From assembly GCA_963942565.1 (NCBI GenBank), contig OZ012695.1, positions 8,861,422 to 8,925,421 of the forward strand: a stretch of 64,000 nucleotides of DNA. Direction: 5' to 3'. The notes below the pieces were generated by a model. The model did not search any database, had not been told where the DNA came from, and worked only from the letters and a program-made list of their open reading frames with translations. The DNA is from Maea johnstoni. Taxonomy: Eukaryota; Annelida; Polychaeta; Spionida; Magelonidae. The translations under genes were made by a program, and so were the position numbers. Each line of letters begins with the position of its first letter. Position 1 is the stretch's first letter. Below are positions 36,004 through 49,854 of the stretch, in pieces.

Positions 36004-39000
36004 CTGAAATCAGAAAACACACAATTGTCATGCATATTTTTCTGTATTTGATCGGTGACCTAAAAAATATGACCTTACAACTGAACAGGTGGTAGCATGT
36101 CTTTCCTTATTTACATCTTGCAAGAATCAAAACAAAAAGTAAGGTGAGAGAAATGAGATTTCTCATTTAATGTATAGGCATCACACGTGAATGCCATAGA
36201 AATATTTTACTTATGTTAGTGCTGGTGCACATTAAAGGACCTGTTCTGGTTTACTGTACAAATTACCCAATTTTAAAAATCCCTCATTACAGGCTTTCTG
36301 ATGATAGAAATGGATAGTCAGACTCATTGTGAGTACACTGAATGCATTTTTGGCATGAAAATGTTATTCATGGTTGGGGGGTGGGCCTTTTCAAGATTGG
36401 GGGGATAGATGACCAAACTATTAAAAGTTTGGAAAAAATAAATATTCATGAACAAACATAAAGGTTTCTCTACATCAGCATCATATTCTGAACTCAATAT
36501 ACAATATTGAATGATAAAACAAAGTTTGTATATAGGTTCAAAACTGTCAACATCCTGCAAAGTAAAACATATATGCTCGATCATAATTCGAGCATAATGT
36601 GCAGAACCACAGTTCAGTACATCACATTTCCAGATAAAATAACACGTACATATTACCAGATCATAATTTGAGAGAATATATTTGAGATTAGCACAGGTGC
36701 ATGACATTGACATTCTCATTTAAACTACAGTATAGAAGAATATTTTATGATGAATATCAGCCCTCTTTAACTAATGTATGCAAGGAGAGAACACAAACAG
36801 AGTCACCAGATAACACATTTCTTTTTTGAGGATATTTTAAAAAACAATAAGGATATTCCAGTTTTCACAAAATATATACTATTAAAAACTTCAAATAACT
36901 TGAAAAGAAAAATAGCAACACTAGTACAACTGTACATATAACCAATAAGGCATACCCACAGTATATCCACTTCTCACAGGTAAGAAACCAAAAATCATTC
37001 CATTTGAAATGTTTGCAAATACTGGTTGCACATCTGCCCACTGTACTTTTTGGCACAATTGAGCTTTTTCACTTCATGAGGAAAAACATTTCTTGCTGCA
37101 TGGTATGTCTGAGACTGACTGAACCACACCTACCCAGGCTGAAAATAGTAAGTGCATGTGAGGCCTTCCTGGACAATACACTATCAATCGAGGTCACTTG
37201 AGAGACAAAGAATCCCTAGGGAACAGCTACAGGAGTTTACTTGAGTTTTGTTTTTGTGAGTGCCCTGCATATGCTCTTATGAACTATCTAGTATGGTGAA
37301 TTTTATACAAGTGACCAAGGGTCACTAAGTCACAAAATTGACCCTTTTGCCCAGCGAGCGCGTTCAAATGAAATTCACATAAGCTGTATTTATTAGTAAC
37401 ACATAACATATTAATCTGGCTTGAACGCGCTCGGTGGGCAAAGTTACTATTTGGAACCATTTCTACATAGGCTCAAATCTCATTAGTAGGCATGGAGGCA
37501 GCCATTTTGTAGAAGGTCATAGGTCAAGGTCACTCCATTGAAAATTCCTGATTTTCATCAAAATCCATAAGTAAGGTCTTCTATGAAATGTCATTACTGG
37601 ATCTCCTCCAACATCATCATAGTTTACCCATAAAATAGGTTTTTGATCAACTGGGTACAGTTATAGCTGAAATATGAGTCAATGCAAATATGCTGACACA
37701 TGTCATTTCAGAGTGGTCATATGCAACATTCAGGGCGAGGCTTGGGGAATATGTTAGCAATTATGAACAAGCAACACCTCAGCTACATAATCATAAGAAT
37801 TTTGGTTAAATTCATGAAACTTGAAAACATTGGGTAATTTGTATTTTTAAGTAAACCAGAACAGGTCCTTTAAGTGGTTGTGCACTATGGGTTGTCTTGT
37901 AGAATATGTGAGGATACATGCCATAGAGTTTGTTCATGAAGAAGTTAAGGGTTTGGACATTAAGTGGGTTATGATGTATATCTGGGTATAAGCTAAATAG
38001 TGTACCTAAGTCCAGGGTATAGGGAGTGCATTTAAACTAACTTCGGTTGAAATATTGGCATTATAATGGGTATGGACCTGGTACTCAGGCCTTATTCACT
38101 TAAAATATTATGACTATTATTAGCATGGCTATGGAAGTTAAATCAGGATATGGGAGAAAGATCTATCCATTTTCTGTTCTGAGAATGGGGTTATCAAAGA
38201 GAACAGTGCATCCCATTCAATTCAAGAAATCAATTATTTTTACCCTAGACAATAATGGGTGAATGATGGTAATAACAATGTAAAGTGTCAGGGGTCTCCG
38301 GGCACAACAAAACTAGGGTGTGGATGAGGGTGTGAACCAGGGTGAGGAAGAAGGTGAGAACTTAGGTGTGGGTGTAGGGTGGGAGCTTGAACATGGACTC
38401 GGTGCAGATGTCTTACCTAGGGTGTGAGCTAGGGTGAATGAGTGCATTCTGGGATGAGGATACCGGGGGGAACTATGTTGCTGGCATGTTTCTACTAGGG
38501 TGCAGACTGGGGTGTGGGCGTCAGTGCAAGAGAAGTAGGCATGAACTAGGCTGTGGAGAGGGAGGAAGGATCATACTGATTTGAACATAGGGGAACATAA
38601 GACCACAGGGCAGAATTCTATATGGCAGCAAATATGGCCAAATTACAATGAATGCCCATAACTGCAGAATATATAAGGAAGGCAAACAAGAGGATGGTAT
38701 GTAACTTATAAAGCTCAATCATAGGACATATTCAATGTCACTACATCATGAGAAATCATCTTCTTTCACCCATTCATGCTTAAAAGTTCTCTTAGACATG
38801 GTCATCTGAATCAATAATACTTTTGACAATAATTTTGACAACAATTTTGACAACAATTTTGACAATGGGAATTAAGGATGAATTTATTAAATATTTGACA
38901 AACAGTAAGTAAAACTTCCCCAATATTTCCACTATGTTAAATGGTTTTGAATGGGATAAACCTAACCCAAAAGTCACCTGTTTAGGTGTGTTTTTCCCTG

Positions 39001-42000
39001 AAAAAGGCATCTACTGATATATTTGTAATGGACATTGTTAATCAGATATCAACTTACACTCATTTTACATGTATTCAAAGTATTTAGATTGATTCTAAAG
39101 ATATTTCAAGAGGATGACAGCAAGCAGATGAAAGTTTTCAAATAAAAGGGAACTAAATGTCTAGAGGTTATTAAAAGAGAAACAAATTCATTATCTGATA
39201 TCTCACGCATTAAAATAAGCACTTGCTACCACTTACTCTGTGGTAACTATTTGTCCACCTTTTTCAAGGATATATTTAGATTGTGGGTTGCCAAAGTTGC
39301 CAAGTTCATGGGGTCTACATTTAACAGTCTTGGCCCTGCTGGTTGAATGGCATATGTCCATTGTCGGGTATATATGCTGGGGTTACAGTTTCCAAGAGGC
39401 TGTAGAAGGCTACCAGGGATGGCATATAGCTTTAGCACAGCAGAGGAGTTATTAGCAGGAATTACTTCAATATCAATAATTATTGTGAATTTCAGTTTCA
39501 ATTTTTTATGATTAGCACCAATCTAAATTTGTATTGAAACTGATGATTCCTTGATTCGTTTTCATCACTCATTATCATTCTCAGGTTTGGCCCTAAAGGC
39601 AGATTTGGCAGTAGCTGTCTACTTGTGATCTATACTGAAAGTCTTGACCTTCTCGGAGACTTACCTGTGGTTGTCTTGTCCTGAAATATCACTGAAAATA
39701 CCCCCAAATAGACATCTTACAAATGCCCACAAGTCTGAGAACATGCAAATTACTTGAAGGAAAAATACAATAAGTGTGAGTGTTTGTTAAAGTGCATCAG
39801 TTATAGAAAATACTGCATAGAAAAACCTTCAATGAATGGGACTTCAGTTAAATGTGGTAAAGTGCAGATAATGGTAAAATGAAATGCAATTTCCCTTCCA
39901 GAGCAAATTGCAAACTTTGGGATTAAGAATGAATTTATTAAATATCTAAAGGACAGTTGGTAGTGTTCTAAATGATTTTTTTTTTTTCAAATATGTTCCT
40001 AACTTTTCTTTTGCTTGGACTTTTTTCAGCAAAATCACCAGGCTGTTTTTGGCTAAAGTTAGCATTAATGGGTTAAGTTTGTTCATGATAAGAGGTGGCC
40101 TTAAGAGCAGGTTTGGCTGTATATAAAATTTGAATGAGGACGGTGTTATCAGCGGTTTACTTTCCCATACTTCTGTGTACAAACTGGAAGTTCCATGCTT
40201 CAAAAGGGCATATTCTGACAATAGTCTTTCTGCAAGATGTGTAGTGATTGAAGTACTTCAAACTACACCCTCCTTCCTTGTGATACCAAATAATCATCAA
40301 TTTCTCCTATATCTTTTGTAGTAACATGATTGGCTGAAAAGTTGCAAGAACCACAGAATTTGGAAGCAGCCAATCCACTGGACTAGCAAGTAGGTTAACC
40401 TTTGGTGTTAAAAGCAGAAACAGAAGTGTTTTTATCACTCTCATATTAGTATGTAATACTCCCTTTCATACAAAACTTAACATGACATGCCTCATAAATG
40501 TCTCCCCCTTTTGCTCTACTAGTACCATTTTCTGCCACTAGGTGTCTTTGTTGCTACTCACATGAGGAGGTCTCTGTTAGGTCCAGTGATGAGACCGGCA
40601 TCTGCGCCTTTGGTGGCTGTGTGGAACTCAGAGTTGATGCGGGGCTGTTGTGTCACGGCAGATTTCTTTGAATACATGTTCTTCACATCACTGCCATATG
40701 CTCTACAACAGGAGGGAACGGATAGATGCAATCATTAATATGATGAAGCATGGCTTTGACGACGAGAGAAGCTCTGAACATAGCCGCAATCTTCTACTCA
40801 TGGTGCAAGCATGTATTGGGAGCTATGCAGATGAAGCTGAAAAACAGCGGCGCATGTGCACTTAAACAAGCGTCACGCATGTGATCTAGCGCCAGTTTCA
40901 AAGGAATACAAACGGTACACCTCCCAACACATGCATATTACCACTGTTGAATTAGTGCATAGGCGGCCTTTTGCTGACTAAGTTTACCTAGCTAACTTCA
41001 TGGTAAAACGTGTATATTTCTCCTTTTTAACGACTTTTTATCCACTGATTTAAAGATATCTATGTTTATATTTTGTGGGACAGAAAACTAGACCTGGGAA
41101 TGAGCAAAACAGAGTTCAGCGTTTACCCAGTTCTTGCGATGCAGTCCGACGTCACTTCCTTTAACAGAAGTGACCCGGATGTATGAACATTTGATAGATG
41201 GATTTTGCAGGCAATCATACTGACAGGAATGGGTATGTAATCTTGGGGTGCATAACCATTATATGAGCTTCATGGCAGCTACCGAGATTGGCTCATTATA
41301 AAGATGTTGCAGAACTATTTCTGCCTAGATTGGCCTGCCATGATAGCAGCCTAAGGCAGTGCCACTGACTGCTTGCCCTCTCTCACCACTGCCTGGGTTC
41401 ACATCCTGCTAGGGAGATGTGAAAAGTTGCCACTGACTTCAGTAATGGTTTGCCACTGACTTCAGTAATGGTTTGCCACTGACTTCATTAATGGTTTTCC
41501 ACAGGTACAGGTAAGTTTCCTGCATCAATTAAAACTAGCCCTAGGATGGCAAGAAAGTGACAGTAAATGAAAAATTCTTAAGTCCTACACCACTGACACA
41601 AATAAATGCCTCTCTGACAGTAAAACAGTTTTAAGTTACAGGATGTGACTTATTTCTAAAGAAAGTTGGTATATTTTACAAATATGACATCCCCACTGGG
41701 ATGTCATATTTGTTTTATTATACTGAACTAACCTCCATTTGGTAAAATATCAATGAAAACAACAATTCGCTGACCCCATCAATAATCCCTGCATATGATC
41801 TAATTTAATTAAGAATGCCATGTTGCGCTAGCACCTACAGCACCATGTTTGTTGTCGATGTGCAATTTGCATGTGCAGTGATAACGTGACAAACAATGAC
41901 GTCAGCCAACAAGCAAAACGCACATGGCGTCACCAGTCACAACGGTGGCCATAACGCTGTTTAGTGGACATGATGGTTTGGCAACCGGCAGTCAGCCAAT

Positions 42001-45000
42001 CACGGCTCACGATCTTCACATGAGGTATAATAATAGGGGTTGTCGGAGCTTCAACCGTACAATGTGGACAGGTGTGCAGACCAAGAGACATTGATGTATA
42101 CAGTACAGAAGGGTCCAGACAGAGGGGCTTTCTTACCTGGTCCTGGTTGAGGGTGTGCTGACGGGGCTGGGTTGATGCCGGGAGGAGGAGGAGGAGGAGA
42201 GAGAGGGGCTTTCTTACCTGGTCCTGGTTGAGAGTGTGCTGACGGGGCTGGGTTGATGCCGGGAGGAGGAGGAGGAGGAGAGAGAGGGGCTTTCTTACCT
42301 GGTCCTGGTTGAGGGTGTGCTGACGGGGCTGGGTTGATGCCGGGAGGAGGAGGAGGAGAGAGAGGGGCTTTCTTACCTGGTCCTGGTTGAGAGTGTGCTG
42401 ACGGGGCTGGGTTGATGCCGGGAGGTGGAGGAGGAGAGAGAGGGGCTTTCTTACCTGGTCCTGGTTGAGAGTGTGCTGACGGGGCTGGGTTGATGCCGGG
42501 AGGAGGAGGAGGAGGAGAGAGAGGGGCTTTCTTACCTGGTCCTGGTTGAGAGTGTGCTGACGGGGCTGGGTTGATGCCGGGAGGAGGAGGAGGAGGAGAG
42601 AGAGGGGCTTTCTTACCTGGTCCTGGTTGAGAGTGTGCTGACGGGGCTGGGTTGATGCCGGGAGGAGGAGGAGGAGGAGAGAGAGGGGCTTTCTTACCTG
42701 GTCCTGGTTGAGGGTGTGCTGACGGGGCTGGGTTGATGCCGGGAGGAGGAGGAGGAGGAGAGAGAGGGGCTTTCTTACCTGGTCCTGGTTGAGAGTGTGC
42801 TGACGGGGCTGGGTTGATGCCGGGAGGTGGAGGAGGAGAGAGAGGGGCTTTCTTACCTGGTCCTGGTTGAGGGTGTGCTGACGGGGCTGGGTTGATGCCG
42901 GGAGGAGGAGGAGGAGAGAGAGGGGCTTTCTTACCTGGTCCTGGTTGAGAGTGTGCTGACGGGGCTGGGTTGATGCCGGGAGGTGGAGGAGGAGAGAGAG
43001 GGGCTTTCTTACCTGGTCCTGGTTGAGAGTGTGCTGACGGGGCTGGGTTGATGCCGGGAGGTGGAGGAGGAGAGAGAGGGGCTTTCTTACCTGGTCCTGG
43101 TTGAGAGTGTGCTGACGGGGCTGGGTTGATGCCGGGAGGAGGAGGAGGAGGAGAGAGAGGGGCTTTCTTACCTGGTCCTGGTTGAGAGTGTGCTGACGGG
43201 GCTGGGTTGATGCCGGGAGGAGGAGGAGGAGGAGGACAGAGGGGCTTTCTTACCTGGTCCTGGTTGAGGGTGTGCTGACGGGGCTGGGTTGATGCCGGGA
43301 GGAGGAGGAGGAGGAGAGAGAGGGGCTTTCTTACCTGGTCCTGGTTGAGGGTGTGCTGACGGGGCTGGGTTGATGCCGGGAGGAGGAGGAGGAGGAGACA
43401 GAGGGGCTTTCTTACCTGGTCCTGGTTGAGAGTGTGCTGACGGGGCTGGGTTGATGCCGGGAGGTTGAGGAGGAGAGAGAGGGGCTTTCTTACCTGGTCC
43501 TGGTTGAGGGTGTGCTGACGGGGCTGGGTTGATGCCGGGAGGTTGAGGAGGCAGCACTGGAGCGACTCGGGCTGCGGGCGAAACAAGAAAACATCACAAG
43601 ACAACATCTCACGAAAAAACACTTACGACAATAACTTCAGAATTGACAATGATTTCACAAAATATAAGGAGAGTTGTTGGTAAAGTTCTGATCAACATCT
43701 CCCCATCAAATATTTACCTAAGCTTCTAATCTGCAAGATTTAATCAATATTGATTGTTTTGGCCATTGTAAGCATTAATGGGTTAATAAGTAATCCAATT
43801 CTAGTGGTACTGAAACAAGATTTAGATTTTTTGCTGGGCATGCTATTTTGTTGCTGGGAAAGTAAATCTAGTACCTACTAGCCCGCCATGGTAAGTTGAT
43901 TTCCAAAAGTAGGTCTGTACATGATTTGCTTTCTATAAATTCTTTGCCTTTCGAGAACATGTGCTACTGAAAAGACAATTACTGAAACTGAAATTGTGTA
44001 TTACCTGCCAATCCTGTCTCTGGCTGTACTGGAGGCTCCTGCCTGAGATGTGGAGGGGGGAGGCTCCGGGAAGGTCACCGCGACCTGACTCACAGACGCT
44101 GGATAGTCTAGTGATGAAAAGAAAATACTTAACCATAAGATCAACCCTTCTATCTAGTCATGGGCTGATTATCAACTTCTGGTCTTCCCTTTTGGCAAGG
44201 TCTAATGAAGAAGATTATAAAAACGTGGATTATGGCCTGCGATACGTAACCTCAAGAAAATCCTTCCTCAGTACAAATTCTCAGTGAAAGAGGACAAGTA
44301 GATTTCAAAGGCTGAATAAGCGCTTTTAAAATTATGCAGGTGTTTTAATGACTGGTATCATTTTCAACCAGAAGAAATAATAAGCAGCATTTGAACTACA
44401 GGTAGTGTAAGTGCCTGAGTACATGTAAGCCATCCAAGGTGTGTTTTGTTTCCTCTCCTGCTATTATTTTTTTTTAAATAACCCTAATTATGTCCCCCTA
44501 ACTTCAGAAATACTAAAATAGATATGAAATGCATGTGAAAAGTTGTCATACTCTACAAAGAGCAGTATAAGAGAGACCTGTATCATGTTGTAACAGCAAT
44601 GAGGGGTGGAGTACCTACCTGAGCTGCTGGCACTAGTGGTGGCCTTGGTGGGAGACGTGGACCGCGCTCTGCCAGCACTAGTGGGCCTGAAACACATAAA
44701 CAAACATCTCTCTAGTAGGGGATAGCATTTGTACTCCATACTATACCTAATACCTTAATCATATGGGGAAATGTAACACACTGTAAAAGATCTGAAACAT
44801 GTACACAGGAAAACAGTCAGAGAAGGTGATGGCACCCATGCCACTTCTTCACCAGATACAAACATCAAATGGGGAAAAGTACAATACCATTTAATATCTG
44901 TCATACTGGTATTGCTTATCATTACACAATTAACTAACCTACTACCTCAACATTCACTAGTAAACATCTTGAAATTGACAGTTCTTAAGTTCATAGCGCA

Positions 45001-48000
45001 GAATTAAAACAAGATTAGGTTACCCAGAATGACTGAAGTGTCCTTCAAAATAGTTAAGATATTATATGATTTAGAAAATATCAATGTACACAGTGCAGTA
45101 CTGCAGAAACTATATGAGCAACACTCACCTATCATAAGGTTCAACTTTAATTTGCATGAGGTCATCAAGGTGTAGTATATTGCAATGTATCTTTATTAGC
45201 ACATGTTAGTGTAAAAACACGAACCATTACTTCAAAATAATGTCTGCACAAATGAATAGCTTACAAGAATTTGTAAACAAATAAAGTTAAATATATAAAT
45301 ACTAAGACTTTCCACACATATCAGAATCATACCCTGGCTATTTTGGTAGTACCTTTGTGACTAGAGCATTTTCTAAAACTATTTGAAGAAGTTATGTTGA
45401 TCAGAACCGAACTAACAACTCTTCCTTAGTGAATAAATGATTACTCCCACTGTTTTTCTAAAAAGTATCAAACAGCACTTATTAAGGGGTGGTGCTTCTT
45501 ATCACAACATTTGAAATTTGTGGGAAATCACTTCTACCCTGCTTTTTCAGTATTTTCAGAAAAACTATTCTAAAGTTATTCTAAAAACAACTGACTTTTT
45601 CTCTGCCATGGCGGTGAGTACGCCGCGTGTCTTGGACTCGTCGTAGTTACAGCTTTCCAGAGCCATCTCAATGAACATCGCTGACTGGTCCTTGAACTCT
45701 GCCAGCATCCTGGCCTTGGCTGGAACCAAACAAAGAGACTAGCACACAAACCAGAAAATCTGTCAGGAATTGCAAATACACAATATCCTGGCGCCCATGC
45801 ATTAATATCAACCATTTTTGGAAATAACAATCAAACTTTTTTGGAAGCTCTATTTTCATTAGTTATAGAATGGCATAGGTTATTTATAAGTTCTAACTTC
45901 CACACAATTACACAAATTGTCAGAAAATATAAATACCGCTTTAGTTCACTGCTATCATATGAAGTCATATAGGTGGTCATAAAAACAGCTGACTATCACC
46001 AAGTTACTAGCATCCATCAGTAGTGCTTCTTAATCATTTACTGTAGATTCTAGGAAATTTAGACGACCCTAGTATAGGACTTTGCCATGACCTCACCTGC
46101 CAGATCCTACTATGGGTCACTCCATCACAGCATTCTAAATCTGGGCCACTAGTATTCTGCTTTGTCCATATTTTCAGATAAGCTATGCCAACCTTAACTC
46201 ATACACTTTTTCACTATCAGAAAGTGTCCTCAATTACCAAGACTGTATGACAGCAGGGTATAGCTCTCACCTTTGTTCTTCATGGCCTCGCTGACAGGTT
46301 TTGGCGAGGTCTCTTTCCTGGCCGGGGAGGAAGCGGCTCCGTGGCTCCGGCCACTACTTGGCCTGTGGCTGCTACTGAAACCACAACCATCCCAGATACA
46401 CATTTAAATATTCACATCTGGAGCGTCAATTGCTGAAAACTTTAAGGGTAACTATTGAACTTACTTCTAGGAAAATGTTAGATTAATCAGGAACAATTGT
46501 TGATTTGAGGCAAATATTTCAAAAAAAAATACTTCATTGCCAGCTTCAAGATATAAGGATGTATGCACTAAAATATGGCGCTATTTACATGCGTGTCCAA
46601 GAATATAAAACCACAGAGTGCATACAATCAGTCCTGGAGCAAAGGATTTTTAGTTGTTGATATTTATCAATAAGTGCCTATTTTGAGGTAATGTGGCACC
46701 CTTAAAGAACATATCTGGATGTGTTTCTTTTTTTGGCAAAATGTCAAGACTCATTCTTTACTTAGAAAATGAGAGTCTACCATATGATCATTCATGTCTT
46801 TGGTAAGGTGCAAGGTCCTACCTCAACAGGGGATCTGCACGATGAGTATCTTTAAAACATTTTTGAAGGTTCCCATAAGCCTCAAAATTACTAACAGCAC
46901 GTGGATTACATAGTAAATGCTGATTTTCAGGTCCTGTCAGAATTCAAGGTATCTGTGACATGACCTTGCACCTAGACGGGGTTCATATCTGTCATACTCT
47001 AAAATACTGGCTTCGAAAACTGTATCGTTATTCACTTTCAGCCAAAATATTATATGAAAATGTTGGTCAAAATGGTCTAGCTCGAAGGAATCTGCATGGT
47101 CAATGCAGACAGCCATGTCCTTTGGGACCAATTTAACAAGGAAGGCCCCAAGAGCCCCGCCTTTTGTTCTCGTGGCCGTAACACAATAGCAAGTTGCTAG
47201 GGCGAGATTTGTGGCGACTGATCACTACTTGTGTGTACTCTTTTGTTTTGATATCCATTCTTAGGGGCCAGCCGCAGACACCACCTAGTGGTGATAATCT
47301 TGGTGTACTAGACTATCACCTTAACCCTTTTACACTTAGAGCAGCTAAAAGAGGCCTGCCGATTTTGGAAATATTTTACTTACAAAAGCATTTTCCTGAA
47401 AACATTTGAAGGAGAAATGTTGATCAGATGCCAAACAACAAATCTCCTTCTCATATTTTGCAAACTTTTGCTTTATCCTCAAGTTATTTACATAAGTATA
47501 AAAGTAGCAGACGATACCTTCTAGAAAAATACTAAGTGTTAATGGGTTAATGAGGTCTGCATAAAAATAACTTATACAGGATGTATCTGAATACAGGATA
47601 TATAAGCTTGTATGGCCATAATTGGTGAGTTTGCAGAGTCTATCATTGCCTATGGGATATGGCCTGTTCCACGTTTTGTGGTATCTGATGTGAGATTTCA
47701 GCCCTGTTAGTCTTACCTCGCTGCAGGCTCTGCAGACTTAGGCTGGTAGCCCAGAGACTTCAGGCTGTGGTGAGCACGCGACTTGTTGTTCTGCATGCTG
47801 AAATTATTCAAAAAAGATAATTATACATCAAGACATAGCACTTCATATATATAGCAAATTAGCACATAAAATACTCGAATTTTCAATTTGAGTCTTAGGA
47901 GAATCTCAACAAATGGTTATCTGGTTCTATAACAATTTTGACAATAATTTGGGAATTCATAAATGTTTTACGAAATATTTGAAGGAGAATTGTTGGTAGT

Positions 48001-49759
48001 GTTCTGATGAACATTTCGCCTTGAAATATTGTTCTAACTTAGTTTTCACCTTCACGTAAATTGTCAGGCAGCCTGGCCCCCGTGGGAATTAATGGGTTAA
48101 TAAATGATAAAGGTCAATTCACCTCCGCAGCAGACATTACCCAATTGTCTTCCTTGTGTTTTGAAGAAAATATATGAGAAAGAAAGTTGAATTCAACATA
48201 CAACTTTCCTTGAAATCTTTAGTAAACAGTGATTTATCAACAAGTTATTCATGTAAGTGTCAGGGCATTTGAAGGAAATCGTTTTAAAGGCTTCGCTTCT
48301 CAAGGGAAGGTTCAATCCCTGCAGATCCTCATTTTTACTTGAAAAAAAAAGCAGAAAACACATTTCCAAGTTCAAGGGGATGGGTCAGAATATGGGGGCA
48401 AACAATGTCTACAGGAGTTCAAGTTGCCAGGTTGCACTGACTGTGCTACGTACCTTATGCAGACGTCCCTGACCACGTCTGCCTTCGCTGAGGGGAATTC
48501 CTGGCAGAGCTGCTTGACCACCTGGTCGTCGGCCGTGGTGGTCGCGGCGCGGCGCGGGGACGACGAGGAGCCCGAGGGGGAGGACGCCGCAGCCGCCGGG
48601 CGAGAGGGCGAGGGACGCGCCTGGTGGAAGCCCAGCCGCTCCAAGTCACGAACACACGCAGCCACAGAGTTCACATTGCTGAAAATACGAAAACCAGGAA
48701 TGACATTTCATCATTTCTTCCGTCAATTGCAGCTAAATACACACTGAACAGTGCTGCCAGTGAGTGGCACTAGGGTTTCACAGACAACCATAACTTTTCT
48801 CTCAAGATCCTAGAATATGTTAGCCGCAAAAGTCACGTTATTGGTAATAGGAGATTAAACCAAAAATTGAAAATTTGGTCACTGGCACTTCCCTTTTTTG
48901 AAATATTCAACCAATATTTAAAGTTATGCTACTGCAAGTAAATTCTAGGATCATCTTACCAAGTCAGCCCCAATAGTGTATGCTGATCCCTGCTCTGGCA
49001 GTTTGAGAAGGGCTAGTTGGAATAAGATATTCCTTTTTTATTCCTTTCAAGCGCTACCAGCCCTACTGTGCCAGTGAACATATTTGGTTAGGCCTATAAA
49101 AATGTTTGCTTCCCACCTCCCTATCCTACCTAAAAAACCTTCATATCCTTAAGTTTTTAGAGGCAAAATGGCGGTGGATTTGACAAGTAAAAACCTACAA
49201 AATAAAAACTTTTTCCTATGCCTACCCAACCTAATATTTTGCAGCACAAAGTAGGAGGCAAGTATTTTTCTAGGCCTTATTATTGTGACAGGTACTCACG
49301 TTTCCAGCAGGTTTTTTATTTTTGAAACAGAAGCCTTGGGGAACTTTTTCTGCAGCTGTTTGACTTTCTCCGGGTCAGCCTCGATCAGCATGGTTTCCTG
49401 AAAAGCAAATAGTGAATCTTATGATCTTGAGTATATTTTCATAAATAAAGCATATAATTTGGAAAATATTTGAAGGAGTTCCTATGCTAAAGAGTTCCTA
49501 TGGATATCGTCATCGAAAAGAATAATACTTTTGAAATAACTTTGGAATCGAAGATTTTATTACGAATGAGAGTTGTTGATGGTTTTCTTATCAACAATTC
49601 TCATTCAAATATCATACCAAATATCATTTCGCTGAGAAAATAGTCAGGCTGCTTTTGGCCACTAAGAACATTCATAGGTTTATGATACTAATAAATTCCA
49701 AACACTTGAATGATGATCATTTACTACATCTACCTATCTATCTATCTATGTTAATATGC

Positions 49760-49854
<95 letters not shown>

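Noticed and set aside
36324-36719. Minus-strand frame of 131 codons
   Set aside because: It lies inside the TTAA-flanked element, is AT-rich, and has no domain or splice context.
40650-40865. Plus-strand frame of 71 codons
   Set aside because: It overlaps exon 13 of the minus-strand gene in antisense, and exon 13 has good splice sites and in-phase joins.
42051-43622. 523-codon proline-rich gene
   Set aside because: It is a read-through of an 81-bp-class minisatellite in a frame not delivered by the upstream exon. Each unit carries a consensus splice donor.
48424-48747. Plus-strand frame of 107 codons, Ala/Glu-rich
   Set aside because: It is the antisense of GC-rich exon 6; the minus-strand frame is supported by splice sites and domain content.
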